From Tillus elongatus (taxonomy: Eukaryota > Arthropoda > Insecta > Coleoptera > Cleridae), in NCBI GenBank assembly GCA_964006375.1, contig OZ023267.1:34483766-34547765 (forward strand): 64,000 bases of DNA, in the 5' to 3' direction. The first letter of the stretch is position 1, and every line of letters starts with the position of its first letter. The translations under genes were made by a program, and so were the position numbers. Shown one piece after another: positions 1 to 11,261 of the stretch. The notes under the pieces were generated by a model. The model made no database searches. It was given only the letters and a program-made list of their open reading frames with translations, and was not told the DNA's origin.

Positions 1-71
<71 letters not shown>
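1..71. repeat. (TA)n microsatellite
   Basis: Perfect TA repeat continuing from outside the window, forming the core of the element at 1-1288. Confidence 0.95.
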
Positions 72-74
<3 letters not shown>

Positions 75-1288
75 GTACCGATAACTCAAAAATAATGGAC
101 CGATCTTGATCAAATTTGGTGAGTACCTTCACTTTGCAAGTGGCTTGGACAAGTTCGTTACCCAGGGAAATCAAATCGGACCAGGTTTTCCCGAAAATGT
201 TGTGTTTTCTTCCTAAAAAAATTATATCTCCGGAAATAACAAAGTACGGGCAACCTAATTTGGTAAGCGTATTTGTATTATAAAGAGTGAACCATGCATC
301 ACAATTTAAGTCTAAGTTTAAAGACAAAAAAGGTATGGGCAGGTAAAGAAACATATTTTGGAGTTTTCCTCAAAACATCAAACTCGCAATTTGAAACGTC
401 AAAATTGCCAATGTTTAGGCAAAGAACGTGAAACAAATACGGATTGTGAAAAGAAAATGTTGCAAGAATAGTGTTGTGCGAACCCTTAAGTTTCAGATTC
501 AACCGTCATTGCCCTTTATTTTACTAAAATTTTTACGGAAAATTCATTTCAAATAGACCCTTTCTCTGCTTTGGTTGTTGGTTTAGTTAAATTGATGCTT
601 TCGCTGTGGGTTTAGTGAAGTTTATGATTTAACGGTCTATAATTTTTAACTAAGTTTCGTAGAACAAATTCATTTTTGCATTTTTTATCGAAATATGATG
701 CATGTTTGTAAGAAAAAAATCCGGACGCAGTATGCGCGTCTTGGTAGCGAATTCTCATTAAATACTTCAAATTTCAATAACTCAATTTGCTATTAAAGTA
801 AGTTTTGTTGGTTAGGAAACCAACATTTAACTTTATTTTCGGAAAACTATAATATCTAGATTCACGGATTGGCCCATAAGACGTTGTTGGTATAATTTTT
901 CTTTTGTTTTTAATCGAACACGTTATTGTTTTTGCATTTTCCATCGAAATATAATGCATGTTTGTAAGAAAAGCAATTCCGGACGCAGCAAGTGCGTTAT
1001 GGTAGCGAATTTTTATTAAATGCTTCAAATTTGAATAGCTCAATTCCCCATTAACCTATAAGGTTGACCAAGAAATCAGTTTTTTCACTTTAAGTTTTTT
1101 TTTTGGAAATTTTTGTACATTTTCAAACAATAAAGTTGTTTTGATGAAACATGGCACATTGTTTCTGCTATATAGGTTATACTTGTAACCAAATTTAATG
1201 CCTGCTTTTTTAAAAAACACACATATTTGCTATTTAAAAACATTTTTATGAAAATTCACTGCCATAACACCATTGCTGCGTCCCAAAC
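1..1288 (+). mobile_element. TA-core hairpin element, left end outside window
   Basis: Starts inside a (TA)n array (1-71), followed by the family core with CCGATAACTCAAAAATAATG at 78. It ends at 1250-1288 with the C-end: AAAATTCACT, a damaged ACGCA...TGCGT hairpin and a T-run. It is the long form: two internal copies of the inverted C-end module (GACGCAG...GCG) occur near 722 and 973. Short ORFs here are fragments of repeat, not genes. Confidence 0.6.
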
Positions 1289-2549
1289 CTTTTTTTAATT
1301 TGGTTCAAAGTGCATAGAGTAAATTCAACGGAAATTTTGTTTTTTAAGTAAATTTACAAACTACTAAATCATATATTTGAAACGCGCTTCATTTTGTTCC
1401 TGATAATATCTAAGTCGAATGACAAATTCTTGTAGCACATTATTAATAACTTCTGTAGGTATATCAGCTATTTATTGACCAATTTTTACCTTCAGATGGT
1501 CTTAATTGTTTGGCATATTCTCGCAAACTTCGGATTTTAGATGTCCCTTATAAAAATATATAGATACAGAAAAATTGTAGATCTTCCTCAAATCCAGCTG
1601 TTTGAAACAGATGGGCTGAGAGATCACATCAATCATAATAACGAACAGCCTGACGCAGGCGAAGAAGATAATTTCTGTCACATGACTGATAAGACCGAAA
1701 TAGGGGTGTAATTTACCAACTTTGCTTTGAATTTTTGTCTGGTATGTTCAAGATATTTTGTATCCTGATCTGGGTAAGTCGAAACTGGGACTCCATAGTA
1801 TGGAGGTGCTCCATCCTGCTAAAAAAGAAGTGGTTAGCTCGAAGATGTGTTCGTTCTTGGGTTGGCTAATGGCTACAAGGTGCGGAGCTAAGTCAACCCA
1901 AAGGAAATTTAAATATATTTAGTCTAGTACTGGTGGGTGTCTGGTTTTGACGAACCCGGAGGAGAGCTAAGATGACTAGGTGTGGATTACAACTGGAGAT
2001 TTGATTATGCTCGAGAGCGGGACTTCATGATACTGCCTCGAGTCAAACATTGACGGATGCCGGGTCTACACGAATTTTGAGCTTCGAAACGGACCAGCGA
2101 CTTCACTCTGATGGCAGTACACCTTTCACAAAAACTTTCATCCACAAGAATCGACTATCGCGGGGAGCTGGAATTGATGAGTGAAATTTAAATTAGCCAC
2201 AATAGACCTAAGGTCGCGGTGGAGGGACTGGAACAGCCCACTCACAATGAATCTTGTCTAATCTAATCTACAACCAAATACGCACCCCAATAAATATGTA
2301 CTTTTTGTACATTGAAAACGAACCACGGTAAAAATAGTTTCAACACTAGGACCAATCGTGGGTTAAATTTTAAAGTAACTATATTTTGTTTTGTTTCGGC
2401 GATACAGGGTCAAATTTAGAATCTGTGAATTTTTAGACGTTTCGTAATTTTTTTCTGCCTTGAAAATTATTTTTTCGTGGTTGATGTATTACAATTTAAT
2501 GGTCCTCTTATAATTTTTCCGTAATAAACTTGTTTGATAAAACTTTGCT
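1289..2549. other. No gene seen; probable decayed LINE 3' UTR
   Basis: 1289-1730 is AT-rich with nothing recognised. 1740-2271 is less AT-rich and ends in a short TCTAA repeat (2256-2271), the kind of tail seen on LINE 3' UTRs, but no coding remnant supports that. 2272-2549 shows nothing. Confidence 0.3.
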
Positions 2550-2893
2550 TTTTTGTACTTTAACGTCGCTATATTTCCGAGACTGTGGCTAATCACCGAC
2601 GACAGGGAGCAGTTTGACCTCGCTATACTGGAAATTTTTCCGAACCTCTGCTTTTCTGTGGGGAGGGCAGATATCTTTAACGTGCCCAACATCGCATGGA
2701 TTCGGGACCGATGGCTTTACGCCACCTCCGAAGGGCGAAACGTTCACATTCAAATTGCTCAAATACAATGCCACAACCTCGGTTGATGTTAATTTTACAG
2801 TTTGTACTGAAAAAGTGAAAGGAGTACCCTGGGATCGAACCCAGTACCCTTCGGTTCAGAGGCACACGTTCTTGCCCCTGAACCACTGAGGCT
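2550..2893 (-). mobile_element. tRNA-derived SINE, copy 1
   Basis: On the minus strand the head at 2893 contains an A box (TGGTTCAGGGG, against TGGTTCAGTGG in the copy at 56,229) and a B box (GGTTCGATCCC), the tRNA-derived pol III promoter. The body contains a GC-richer conserved segment with GTTGGGCACGTTAAAGAT and a tail with TCGGAAATATAGCGACGTT. Six other copies lie in this window. The overlapping short ORFs on both strands are not genes. Confidence 0.85.
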
Positions 2894-3532
2894 CACCTAC
2901 GATTCAGACCATGTAATAAGGTAAGGAGGAAAAAATGTAAATCAAAGAGGTTGTAAGGGACTTACAAACCGCGTTGATGTAAATGCATGTAACATGCGTG
3001 AGCAGCCAAATAAATATATCTTCCTGCTCAAACGATTTGCAATGTCCATTAGTTTCAAGCTCTGTAATTCATAGTTTAAATGCACAATTGACAAATTGCT
3101 GACATTTCGATCAGCTGTTGCCGCCGTAAAACAAAAGTGGTACATGACTGTTTTCAGGGATTCTTAAAAATATGTGAAATATGGGAGTATGTACTTATTA
3201 AATCTTTTGGCTTGCATTATTTTAGTCATGTTTAAGCATGAAATTCAACCCTAGAATGGATAAACTGGGCCTCTTAGGCCCGTAGAGATTTTGATTATTT
3301 ATGATGTGTTTAAAATAATTTCAAGGTGCTTGGGCATTTAGATATGTTCTAAACATGGACTTAATTCAAAAACATTCAAGTTTACTTAGAAATCGAAAAA
3401 TCCAGTTTTCTATTAGCACCCCGTATTTAGATAAGCCGGGCCTCCGAAGCCCGTCTACTAATAGTTCCTATAAAACCAAGTATCATCTTGTTCATAGTCG
3501 GCTGAGAATTTGTCACAGACTGCTGCACGGAA
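2894..3532. other. No gene seen
   Basis: AT-rich spacer between two SINEs. Nothing recognised on either strand. Confidence 0.4.
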
Positions 3533-3813
3533 TTGTATTTCCGAGACTGTGGCCAATCACCGACGACAGGGAGCAGTTTCACCTCGCTATACTGGAAAAT
3601 TTTCCGAACCTCTGCTTTTCTGTGAGGGGGGTAGAGGTCTTTATCCTGCCAAAAATCGCATGGATTCGGGACCGATGACTTTACGCCACCTCCGAAGGGC
3701 GAGACGTTGAACTTCAACTTGCTCAAATACAACGCCAAAACCTCGGTTGATGTTAATTTTACACTATGTAAAATACAGAGGGACACATTGTTACTCGGAC
3801 CACCGAGGCTCTA
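3533..3813 (-). mobile_element. SINE, copy 2 (deleted in the head)
   Basis: Same family and strand as copy 1. The tail and central body are intact, but the head has lost the B-box region: the body runs directly into a damaged head ending in CCTCGGTGG. This copy probably cannot be transcribed by pol III. Confidence 0.8.
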
Positions 3814-3883
3814 GAAAGCTTTGTTACTACTACGTGTATTTGTTTATCAGTTAAAATGCAATTTCTAAAATTATTTACTAAGT

Positions 3884-4127
3884 GAAGAATGGAACCTGTA
3901 ATAAGCACTGATAAGTACACTTTGTGAACCCAAATTACCACAGCACATATTTTTAAAAACCTGGTGATCGTTTCACTAACAAAGTTATCGCCATCCGTGG
4001 ATGAGAAATTCTGAATAAATGTTTCATCCTCTGATGACGTTAAGTTTGTTAGTGAAACGATCGTCAGGTCTTTAGTAATATGTGTTGTGGTGATTTGCGT
4101 TCTCCAAGTATACTTATATTTACTGTG
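3884..4127. mobile_element. Foldback MITE, family FB1, copy 1
   Basis: Two arms of roughly 80 bases (about 3913-3994 and 4040-4122) are inverted copies; both contain GATCGTTTCACTAACAAA when read inward. The loop is about 45 bases. Other copies are at 14,421 (one arm) and 43,141 (both arms). No coding capacity. Confidence 0.75.
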
Positions 4128-4180
4128 ATGCTATACATGATTCAAACTGGCCCTTTCCCCTTTGCGGTGGAACATAGCAT

Positions 4181-4186
4181 TTTAAT
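4181..4186 (-). terminator. Candidate polyadenylation signal for exon B
   Basis: ATTAAA, the common variant hexamer, on the minus strand about 205 bases after the exon B stop. Weak alone. Confidence 0.25.
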
Positions 4187-4390
4187 TCAAAACTTATTAC
4201 CCAGGTACAGAAGTTTAAAAAAATTTTGATTTTTCGACTGATCATATAAATTATAATTTTACTTTTACAAGTCTCAGTTAATACAAGTTAGTTACAACGT
4301 ATATTAGTATTAATGACGGTAACATTAAAATATAAGATAGGTCTATATCAAATTATATTTTTAGAATTTAAAATTTTTCTCCTTTAAATC

Positions 4391-4872
4391 TTAGATTTTC
4401 TTAGGTAAGTTACAACTGAAGACTTCGTCATATATTCCCCCAACTGGAGATACTGCCAAGCTAATCCCTTCATTGAGTAGAGTTATGGCTCTAATGGAAG
4501 CAGTTGTTAAACCCCTGGTTATTGCTTCCTTGCTATTTCCAATTGTTTCAGTGATCCAATTCAAGGATCCCTTGATTTTCTGGTTAAGACTTAAAATTCC
4601 CCCCTCCAGCTTACTGACGCTCTTCTTTTGTACCCCTTCAATCTTATTGAATAATCCGTCAATGCCTCCTGTAACTTTGCACACCAATGGCTTATTTTCG
4701 TCAGCCTGTTTCTTTGCTTTTTTTGCGGCTTTCTTAGCTTGCTCGGCTTGCTTCTTTCTATCAGCTTGTGCAGCTTGGGCAGCTCTAGCCGCTTGTCTGT
4801 CTTGCTGGATTTTCGCAGCTCTTTGGGCTTCTATCATTTGTTCATAGTTTGTAGCCGCTCTGCCCATTAGAT
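4391..4872 (-). CDS. Terminal exon B: coiled-coil plus two-cysteine secreted domain
   Basis: The exon starts after a strong acceptor (TTTTTTTCAG) and is in phase with the donor at 51323; it ends with TAA. Joined to the signal exon, the product is 184 residues. Residues 36-83 are very rich in Ala, Lys, Gln and Arg and look like a charged coiled coil, a segment exon A lacks. Residues 89-178 match exon A from Cys to Cys with identical spacing (40 residues to Trp, 47 more to the last Cys), sharing Asn-Trp, Ser-Pro-x-x-Gly-Ile and Phe-x-Cys; six residues (NLPKKI) follow. These are the only two cysteines in the mature chain. No separate signal exon was found between 4.9 and 26.9 kb, so it may share the exon at 51.4 kb or have lost its own. 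Function is unknown. Confidence 0.68.
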
Positions 4873-5689
4873 CTGAAAAAAATAACCTGTGTTATTCTAA
4901 TGATAAGATATCGTAAAATTATTTTGTTTTACAACCTATAATAATAAACATTTTATATAGGGCGTTTGTGTACTCCAATTATTTTTAGTAAAAGCAGTCC
5001 CAGTCACTAACATATAAATAATAATATACCACGAAATCGCACGAAATTGTCCCAACAAAATTCTCGGTAATTAGTATTATTGGTTGAACATTTTCTATAA
5101 AAGAAGTATTGATACAGTGTGCTGCATCATCGAAGCCTTCTAAATCGCTACCCTAGTTTCGTGCATTTTTGTAAGAGCATGTGGATTTATACACTACCAA
5201 GTTTGAAATAGTTATTTGTATTAATTCTAAGCTCATGGCAAAATTAAGATTAGTCCTCAGGCTTGCTTGTAATTTCTTAAAACGTAGGTTTGAAATGTCT
5301 ATTTTAAAACAAGTCAATAAAAATTAACTAAACCACTTTCAAAACATTTAAACTGTATACCTTATTTTAAAAAGATTTAGCAGAGTAATGCAAACACAGG
5401 GCAATTAGTGTACAGAGTCAGGTGGCAAAGATTTTGCTGACTATAGAGAATAAATAAAACAAAGAGCACGATTGAGAATCACTTGGATGAAGATCAGTTC
5501 AAAGTTAGACCCAGCCCAGAACTAGAGACGGCACTGGTACTTAAGGGAGATAAATATACCTTTATTGTTTTCGTAGACTTGGAAAAAGCATTAGATAATA
5601 TGTATGAAAAATATTGTTTTATATGGAAGAAGCTGGATTAGATTGCGCAGTATCGCTATATTTATTCAATGTATTTATATAAGATATAA
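4873..5689. other. No gene seen; intron upstream of exon B
   Basis: If exon B is spliced to the exon at 51.4 kb this is intron. It is AT-rich without open frames of note, and no signal-peptide exon was found here on the minus strand. Confidence 0.4.
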
Positions 5690-5955
5690 TTTTGTTCTTT
5701 AAATCTGGCATATTTCTGCGACTACAGTCAATCACCGACGGCAGAGAACAGTATCACTTCACTATCCTGAAAGTTTTGGCGTATCCCTTCCTTTGTGCAA
5801 CAAGGGTAGACAGCTTTAACGTGCCCAACATTGCATGGTACACAGGTCTGACGGCGCAACTCCCCTTTCAAAGGGCAGATCGCGCAGACATACAACTTAC
5901 TCAAACACAATGCCACAATCTCGGTTCGTGTTAATTTACAGTATGTACTGAAAAA
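5690..5955 (-). mobile_element. SINE, copy 3 (head missing)
   Basis: Tail and central body of the SINE family (CAACATTGCATGG, TCACCGACGGCAG on the plus strand). The sequence stops near TGTACTGAAAAAA, before the tRNA-like head. More diverged than copies 1 and 7. Confidence 0.75.
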
Positions 5956-6307
5956 AAAATTGACGTTTCTTTGGGAAATAGGCTAAATGCAAATGCAGCA
6001 GAAAGAAAACTCAATCAACAGATTACCGATTCCATTGCATAAGATATGGTTATGACAATAAGCTGATAGAAAAAACGGCAAAAAATTACAAAGAATATTC
6101 AGTGTGATCGAGTGTAATAAAAAAATTAAACTAAAAATTGGTATGATGAAAACAAAAGTAATGAGGCTAAGGCCGAAGAAAATGGATATAAAACTCAACA
6201 GTCACAAACTTGAGTACGTATATATGCCTACCAAATTCCATAGATACAGCTTTTGTTATTTATTATATTCGTTTCTGAGATGACAATTTGTTTTTAAGAA
6301 GCATTTT
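5956..6307. other. No gene seen
   Basis: AT-rich spacer with nothing recognised. Confidence 0.4.
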
Positions 6308-6439
6308 TTAGTGAATTTTTATTTAAAAGAATTCACCAATAGAGAGGTATCGATGGTGAGACTTTGTAAACATTTTTTCAAATGAGCGGGAATTAGGACC
6401 CCTATAACCCATATCCGGGGTCAATTTCAATTTTTATAT

Positions 6440-6521
<82 letters not shown>

Positions 6522-6949
6522 ATCCGATAACTCAAAAAATAATTAACCGATTTCGATGAAACTCAGCGAGTGCCTTTATTTTATTAATGGCTTGGATGAG
6601 TTCGTTAGCCAGGAAAATCTGACAGGGTTTTCCGGGAAAACACAAATTTTTCTCAAAAATTAAAAAGCTGCTTCAATGAAATTTAACGGGTATGTTGCCC
6701 TGGGAGAGACCTTACCAAGTACCAAAATGAAAAAAAAAATTGAGTTATGCAAATTTTTATATTTTATAAAAAAAAAATTTCCACAAAAATTACAGAAGTA
6801 TTTTAATGAAATTTGGTGGATATATTGCCTTAGGAAAGAACTTGCTACATACCTAAATTAAACTTTCTAAACTTATAAAAAATTGAGTTATCCAAATTTG
6901 AAGCATTATGAAAAATTCACTACCATAACGCACTTGCTGCGCCCGGAAC
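6308..6949 (+). mobile_element. TA-core hairpin element, complete short form
   Basis: A complete reference copy. It opens after a T-run with AGTGAATTTTTATTTAAAAG and the complementary ATTCAC (H-end hairpin). The shared block GGACCCCTATAACCCATATC follows, then TATATGTTTA, (TA)n at 6443-6519, CCGATAACTCAAAAAATAA, and AT-rich sequence. It closes with AAAATTCACTACCATAACGC plus ACTTGCTGCG and another T-run. The AGTGAATTTT start and AAAATTCACT near the end form a subterminal inverted repeat. No coding capacity. Confidence 0.75.
6443..6519. repeat. (TA)n microsatellite
   Basis: Core array of the element at 6308-6949. Confidence 0.95.
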
Positions 6950-7391
6950 TTTTTTTAATTGGAAAAGTACCTAATTTGGGCTTGCTAACAAACCTATAAA
7001 CAACTATGCAACAATGTAGCAAACTAAGAACACAGACACAAGAGTCAGCATATTAAAAGGCACCTTGGAGTCATCATATTAGAAGGCATCTTGGAAATTA
7101 CGCAGTTAAGTTAAATTAACAATGAGAAGCTTGGTCAGTAGGATTGCAGGTCGCCTCTGCAAGACACTAGAGCCACTCCTCAGGGGAAAACTTATAAATA
7201 GCCAGCCCACCTTCAGCAGGCTGTTCATTCCTGTTTCTTATCTGTTACTCTGCACATCGAGTGCTATTATCATACTTATGTTGATATTTTATTATTATAT
7301 GTTTTAATTATTAAGTAATATTTGTGTAATCAATTAATAAATAACTGTATAAAAAGTCAAACGTCTTAACCGTAAAGTTAAGTCGCGGGTG
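6950..7391. other. No gene seen
   Basis: Unclassified sequence flanking the LINE-A insertion. The short ORF near 7122 has no recognisable features. Confidence 0.4.
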
Positions 7392-9112
7392 TTTTTTTTT
7401 TCCTTTTTTTTTATGTCAACAACACACCACGAGGGCTTACAGCCTAAATACTATCGTACCGTGGGTGTTGACAAGGAGGAAAGACGCAGCTTGTTAATTC
7501 TGGACTTGAAGGTTTGGAGGTTTGGAGGAGAAGGAAAAACATGTGCCGGCAAGGAATTCCACAACTTGGAAGTCCTCGGGACAAAAGAGCGGCCATAACA
7601 AGATGTTCTATGTCTGGTGACCTGGACATTAAAATGGTGCATTCGCTCTGTTCCCCTGGTAGATCTGCTGGGGGCAGCAGGTGGGGGAATTATGGAGGAA
7701 AGCTCCTCTGAGCAGTGCCCGTGCAGATATCTATAAAAGAGAGAGAAATCACCAACGGCACGTCGGTGGGCAAGGGATGGAAGCCTTTGGGTCAGGGTAG
7801 GGTCACCGATGAGACGTATAGCTCTCTTTTGAATGGAGTCCAGGATAGCGAGTTTAGAAGCGGCAGCTGCACCCCAGATGTGGGAGCAGTATTCGAGGTT
7901 TGGCCTTATTTGTGAAGTGTATAAGGTATAGAGATTAGTTGGTGAAAAGTATTTGCGAGCCCGGAAGAGGAAAACCAATTTCTTAGCAGCCGCTTCTGCA
8001 ATTGATGTAACATGTTGGTGCCAATTAAGATTTCGATCCACAGAAATGCCAACAAGAGAAAAGGACTCATTACTTTGAATAACTTGGTTGTTCATTGTGA
8101 TGGGTCTAGGGCTGCTGTATTTCTTGTGAGAAAGAAAGCAAGACTTAGTTTTGGTGGGGTTGAATTGTACAAGATTTCTACTTTCCCAGTCTAATATTTT
8201 TTGGAGGTCCGCGGAGACAGAACCCTCCATGAGTCTGCGATCCTCATCTAATTGGGCTAAAGAGACAGGCTTAGAATATTGTATATTTGAGTTGAGGGTG
8301 CTGTCGTCCGCGTAACTGTGAACTGGGTTGGATGTGCTAGAGAGGAGGTCATTGATGTGGAGAAGAAACAAAGTAGGGGCTAAAGCTGAACCTTGAGGAA
8401 CTCCTGCATTAATTGGATACAGTTTAGAGGAATGGCCATCCACAACAACAGATATGCTCCTGTTGGAGAGGAAATTTGCTGTCCAGGTACAAAGTTTTGG
8501 TGGTAGGCCATAGGCCGGAAGTTTATTAAGCAGCGCTGCGTGCCAGACCTGGTCGAATGCTTTGGATATGTCTAGAGCAACAATCTGGGATTCACCGTAT
8601 TGTTCCATAGACTTGTTCCAAGAATGGGTGACAAAGGAAAGGAGGTCGGCAGTCGATCTGCGCTGACGAAATCCATACTGCCTGTCGTGGATTAGACTGT
8701 GTTTTTCAAGGAATTTTAGTAGTTCGGTGTTTATATACTTTTCCATCACTTTAGAGATGACTGAAAGGAGAGAAATAGGCCTGTAGTTGCTAGGAAGCGC
8801 TTTGGATCCTTTCTTGGGGATGGGTTGTACTCGAGCAGTTTTCCAGTTACTAGGGAATATGCCTTTATTGTAAGATATCTGAAACAGACGAGTCATGACA
8901 GGAGCAAGTTCTGGTGCGCATTTTTTGAGAACAATTGCTGGGATCTCGTCAAGGCCAGAGGCTTTCCTGGTATTAAGAGAAGAGAGCATCTTTCGTACCT
9001 TTTTAGTTTTGAAAATGATATCGGTCATTTTATGCGCGACATTGGGGACTGTTGGTGGTTGAACATTTGGAGGTGGGTTGAGAGTAGAATTTCCGGCGAA
9101 CAACGAATGGGG
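7392..9112 (-). mobile_element. LINE family A, copy 1 (5'-truncated)
   Basis: A non-LTR retrotransposon on the minus strand. The 3' end carries an A-run (T-run 7392-7412 on the plus strand). The 5' end stops at about 9105, where copy 2 continues with linker and endonuclease. Copies 1 and 2 differ only by scattered substitutions, so this is a recent insertion. The clade is APE-type, Jockey/CR1-like; I cannot place it more finely. Confidence 0.9.
7451..9103 (-). CDS. LINE-A reverse transcriptase (550 aa, endonuclease lost)
   Basis: Open for 550 codons. Residues 44-60 (NTRKASGLDEIPAIVLK) start the RT fingers. LPSNYRPISLLSVISK (103-118) and LDISKAFDQVWH (177-188) follow, then GVPQGSALAPTLF (234-246), YADD with the catalytic aspartates (264-267), and the thumb with a NLEYCSHIWG segment. 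The C-terminus ends in PTVR. The endonuclease present in copy 2 is missing because of 5' truncation, so the ATG is internal and the copy cannot retrotranspose by itself. The frame is intact, with no stop or frameshift. Confidence 0.88.
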   Translation of the reverse strand: MFAGNSTLNPPPNVQPPTVPNVAHKMTDIIFKTKKVRKMLSSLNTRKASGLDEIPAIVLKKCAPELAPVMTRLFQISYNKGIFPSNWKTARVQPIPKKGSKALPSNYRPISLLSVISKVMEKYINTELLKFLEKHSLIHDRQYGFRQRRSTADLLSFVTHSWNKSMEQYGESQIVALDISKAFDQVWHAALLNKLPAYGLPPKLCTWTANFLSNRSISVVVDGHSSKLYPINAGVPQGSALAPTLFLLHINDLLSSTSNPVHSYADDSTLNSNIQYSKPVSLAQLDEDRRLMEGSVSADLQKILDWESRNLVQFNPTKTKSCFLSHKKYSSPRPITMNNQVIQSNESFSLVGISVDRNLNWHQHVTSIAEAAAKKLVFLFRARKYFSPTNLYTLYTSQIRPNLEYCSHIWGAAAASKLAILDSIQKRAIRLIGDPTLTQRLPSLAHRRAVGDFSLFYRYLHGHCSEELSSIIPPPAAPSRSTRGTERMHHFNVQVTRHRTSCYGRSFVPRTSKLWNSLPAHVFPSPPNLQTFKSRINKLRLSSLSTPTVR

Positions 9113-9116
9113 GGGG

Positions 9117-9235
9117 AATAGGGTTCAGTTTTGGCTCCCACACTTTTCTTGTATATAAATGGTCTTCTGTTAAAAACCAGCGGTTCGATCCACAGCTTCG
9201 CTAATAGTATGATAGGATTTTATAAAGTGAGGGCA
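9117..9235 (+). pseudogene. Fragment of a second, diverged LINE RT
   Basis: Right after copy 1, on the opposite strand, the frame reads GSVLAPTLFLYINGLL then SIHSFANS. This is the RT block around motifs B and C (compare GSALAPTLFLLHINDLL and VHSYADDS in LINE-A). The catalytic YADD has become FANS. LINE-A copy 1 seems to have landed at or beside this older relic. Confidence 0.6.
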
Positions 9236-9515
9236 ATAACAATTAATCGACAATATACGTGTTGGAATTAAAACAATTCGTGAATTAGTGGTCGAGGTTC
9301 TTAAACATCCCCTTATATATGAAATCTGGCTATGTTTAACTGTCAACTTTCCCACACTAAAAAAAACGTAAAAGGTTTTAAATTTTCTTGCAACGAAGAG
9401 GTGATTAAAACAAACCGAATTTATTTTGAAAGATCTATATGCTGTGCAATTGCCTATAATTAATGTATTGAGTTAGGAAATTATTATGTTGATAATTAAA
9501 ATATTCTTTGTAGAC
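9236..9515. other. No gene seen
   Basis: Short AT-rich spacer; nothing recognised. Confidence 0.4.
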
Positions 9516-9860
9516 AGCCTCGGTGGTCCAGTGGTTAGAACGTATGCCTCTGGGCCCAATGGCACAGAGTTCAACTCCCAGGGTGGACGTCAAATTATTT
9601 TTCAGTATATACTGTACGGCCTCTACATACCGAGGTTTTGGTATTGTGTTTGAGCAAGTTAAATGTCTGCACGTTCCGTCCTTCGGGGAAGGCGGTAAGC
9701 TTCAGTCCCGTGTACCATGCGAGATTGGGCACGTTAAAGATCCTAACCTTCCTTACAGAAACGGCAGGAGGGGACTCGGCAAAATTTATAGGATAGGGAG
9801 GTGAAGCTGCTCCCTGTCGTCGGTGATTGGACATAGTTGCGGAAATTGACAGACTTTAAA
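9516..9860 (+). mobile_element. SINE, copy 4
   Basis: Starts GCCTCGGTGGTCCAGTGG (A box) with a damaged B-box region near 9572. The conserved body (GGGCACGTTAAAGATCC) and tail ending TAGTTGCGGAAATTGACAG follow. Confidence 0.8.
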
Positions 9861-10269
9861 GTTTCTAGTTTGCTTCTATAAAGGACTACGCCCTCGTGAA
9901 TTTTTGTTGCATTGAAATTCTTGTCACCAAAGAATTAGGTCAATTTTTATGAGTAAAACTACACTCTAATGTAGCGTCTTGTCAGGCACAAAATATTTTT
10001 CTATACAAAAAAAATAAAATAAAACTTACGAAGTCACAAAGGTTTGATCCAGAGGCTTTAAAACAGCATTAATTTGCAGCCTCTATGAGTTTATTGCACA
10101 TGGAGGTTCACCGAAATATTCCACATGTACTTCAACGGTTCCTCTACAGATTCTATACCTCCATCTGCAATAAAAACAAAGGTTGCAGAATTTTGTATTA
10201 TAAAAAGAGTCTGTAATTATTACCTTTTGTACTGAAGCAATGGTACAAATCCATTAACAACAAACACTA
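9861..10269. other. Mostly unclassified; holds an exon-like fossil
   Basis: AT-rich. The minus strand of 10030-10164 resembles an internal exon (see separate entry). Nothing else recognised. Confidence 0.35.
10030..10164 (-). pseudogene. Exon-like fossil with good splice sites
   Basis: The minus strand has acceptor TTTTTATTGCAG, 135 bases, then donor CTTC|GTAAGT. The length is exactly 45 codons. The best frame reads about 26 residues including VEVHVEYFGEPP, one TAG, then RLQINAVLKPLDQTFV. The TAG could be a mutated Trp codon. I do not recognise the family. It could be a decayed exon of a gene destroyed by transposons, or chance. Confidence 0.25.
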
Positions 10270-10640
10270 CACATCGTGAGCGGCCAGCTCATTTATAAAA
10301 TAACAAATGAGGTTTCCTTCAAAACTAATAAAAACTGAAAGTCCGGCGAATAATTATTTGCGATAACGAAGGTAATTTTTTGCAGGAATCGATCGATAAC
10401 GATACGTTCACCTCTTGATAGTTTAAGCATTGGTTTTCTCTCTGGATGCCACATAACAACTTACGTGATACATAGTGAGATGTAAGACAGGAATCGCCAT
10501 CTCGTTGCAGAACCAAGTAGTATGTTGTTACGACAACTCCAAATAACACAATATGTTATAAAATAGAGACTATGTACAACCAATTGACAATTTTTGTAAA
10601 TTGTCAGGCATGGCCCATTTCTCCCCTAATACCGGGACAA
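10270..10640. repeat. Foldback repeat FB2, single arm
   Basis: About 10455-10625 matches the left arm at 12,432-12,665 (shared GATGTAAGACAGG, CCATCTCGTTGC, AAATAGAGACTATGTACAAC). Only one arm is present. The ORF at 10325-10549 is repeat sequence. Confidence 0.6.
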
Positions 10641-10671
10641 GGATAGATGCATTCTCACCATAATTAAAAAA

Positions 10672-11261
<590 letters not shown>

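Noticed and set aside
2553..2889. Overlapping ORFs on both strands in SINE copies
   Set aside because: They recur in every SINE copy because the sequence recurs; the pol III boxes show a non-coding repeat.
4473..4847. 124-codon plus-strand ORF opposite exon B
   Set aside because: Shadow frame. The minus strand has the splice acceptor, matching phase and homology to exon A; the plus frame is Ala/Phe-rich because it is antisense to an Ala/Lys-rich coiled coil.
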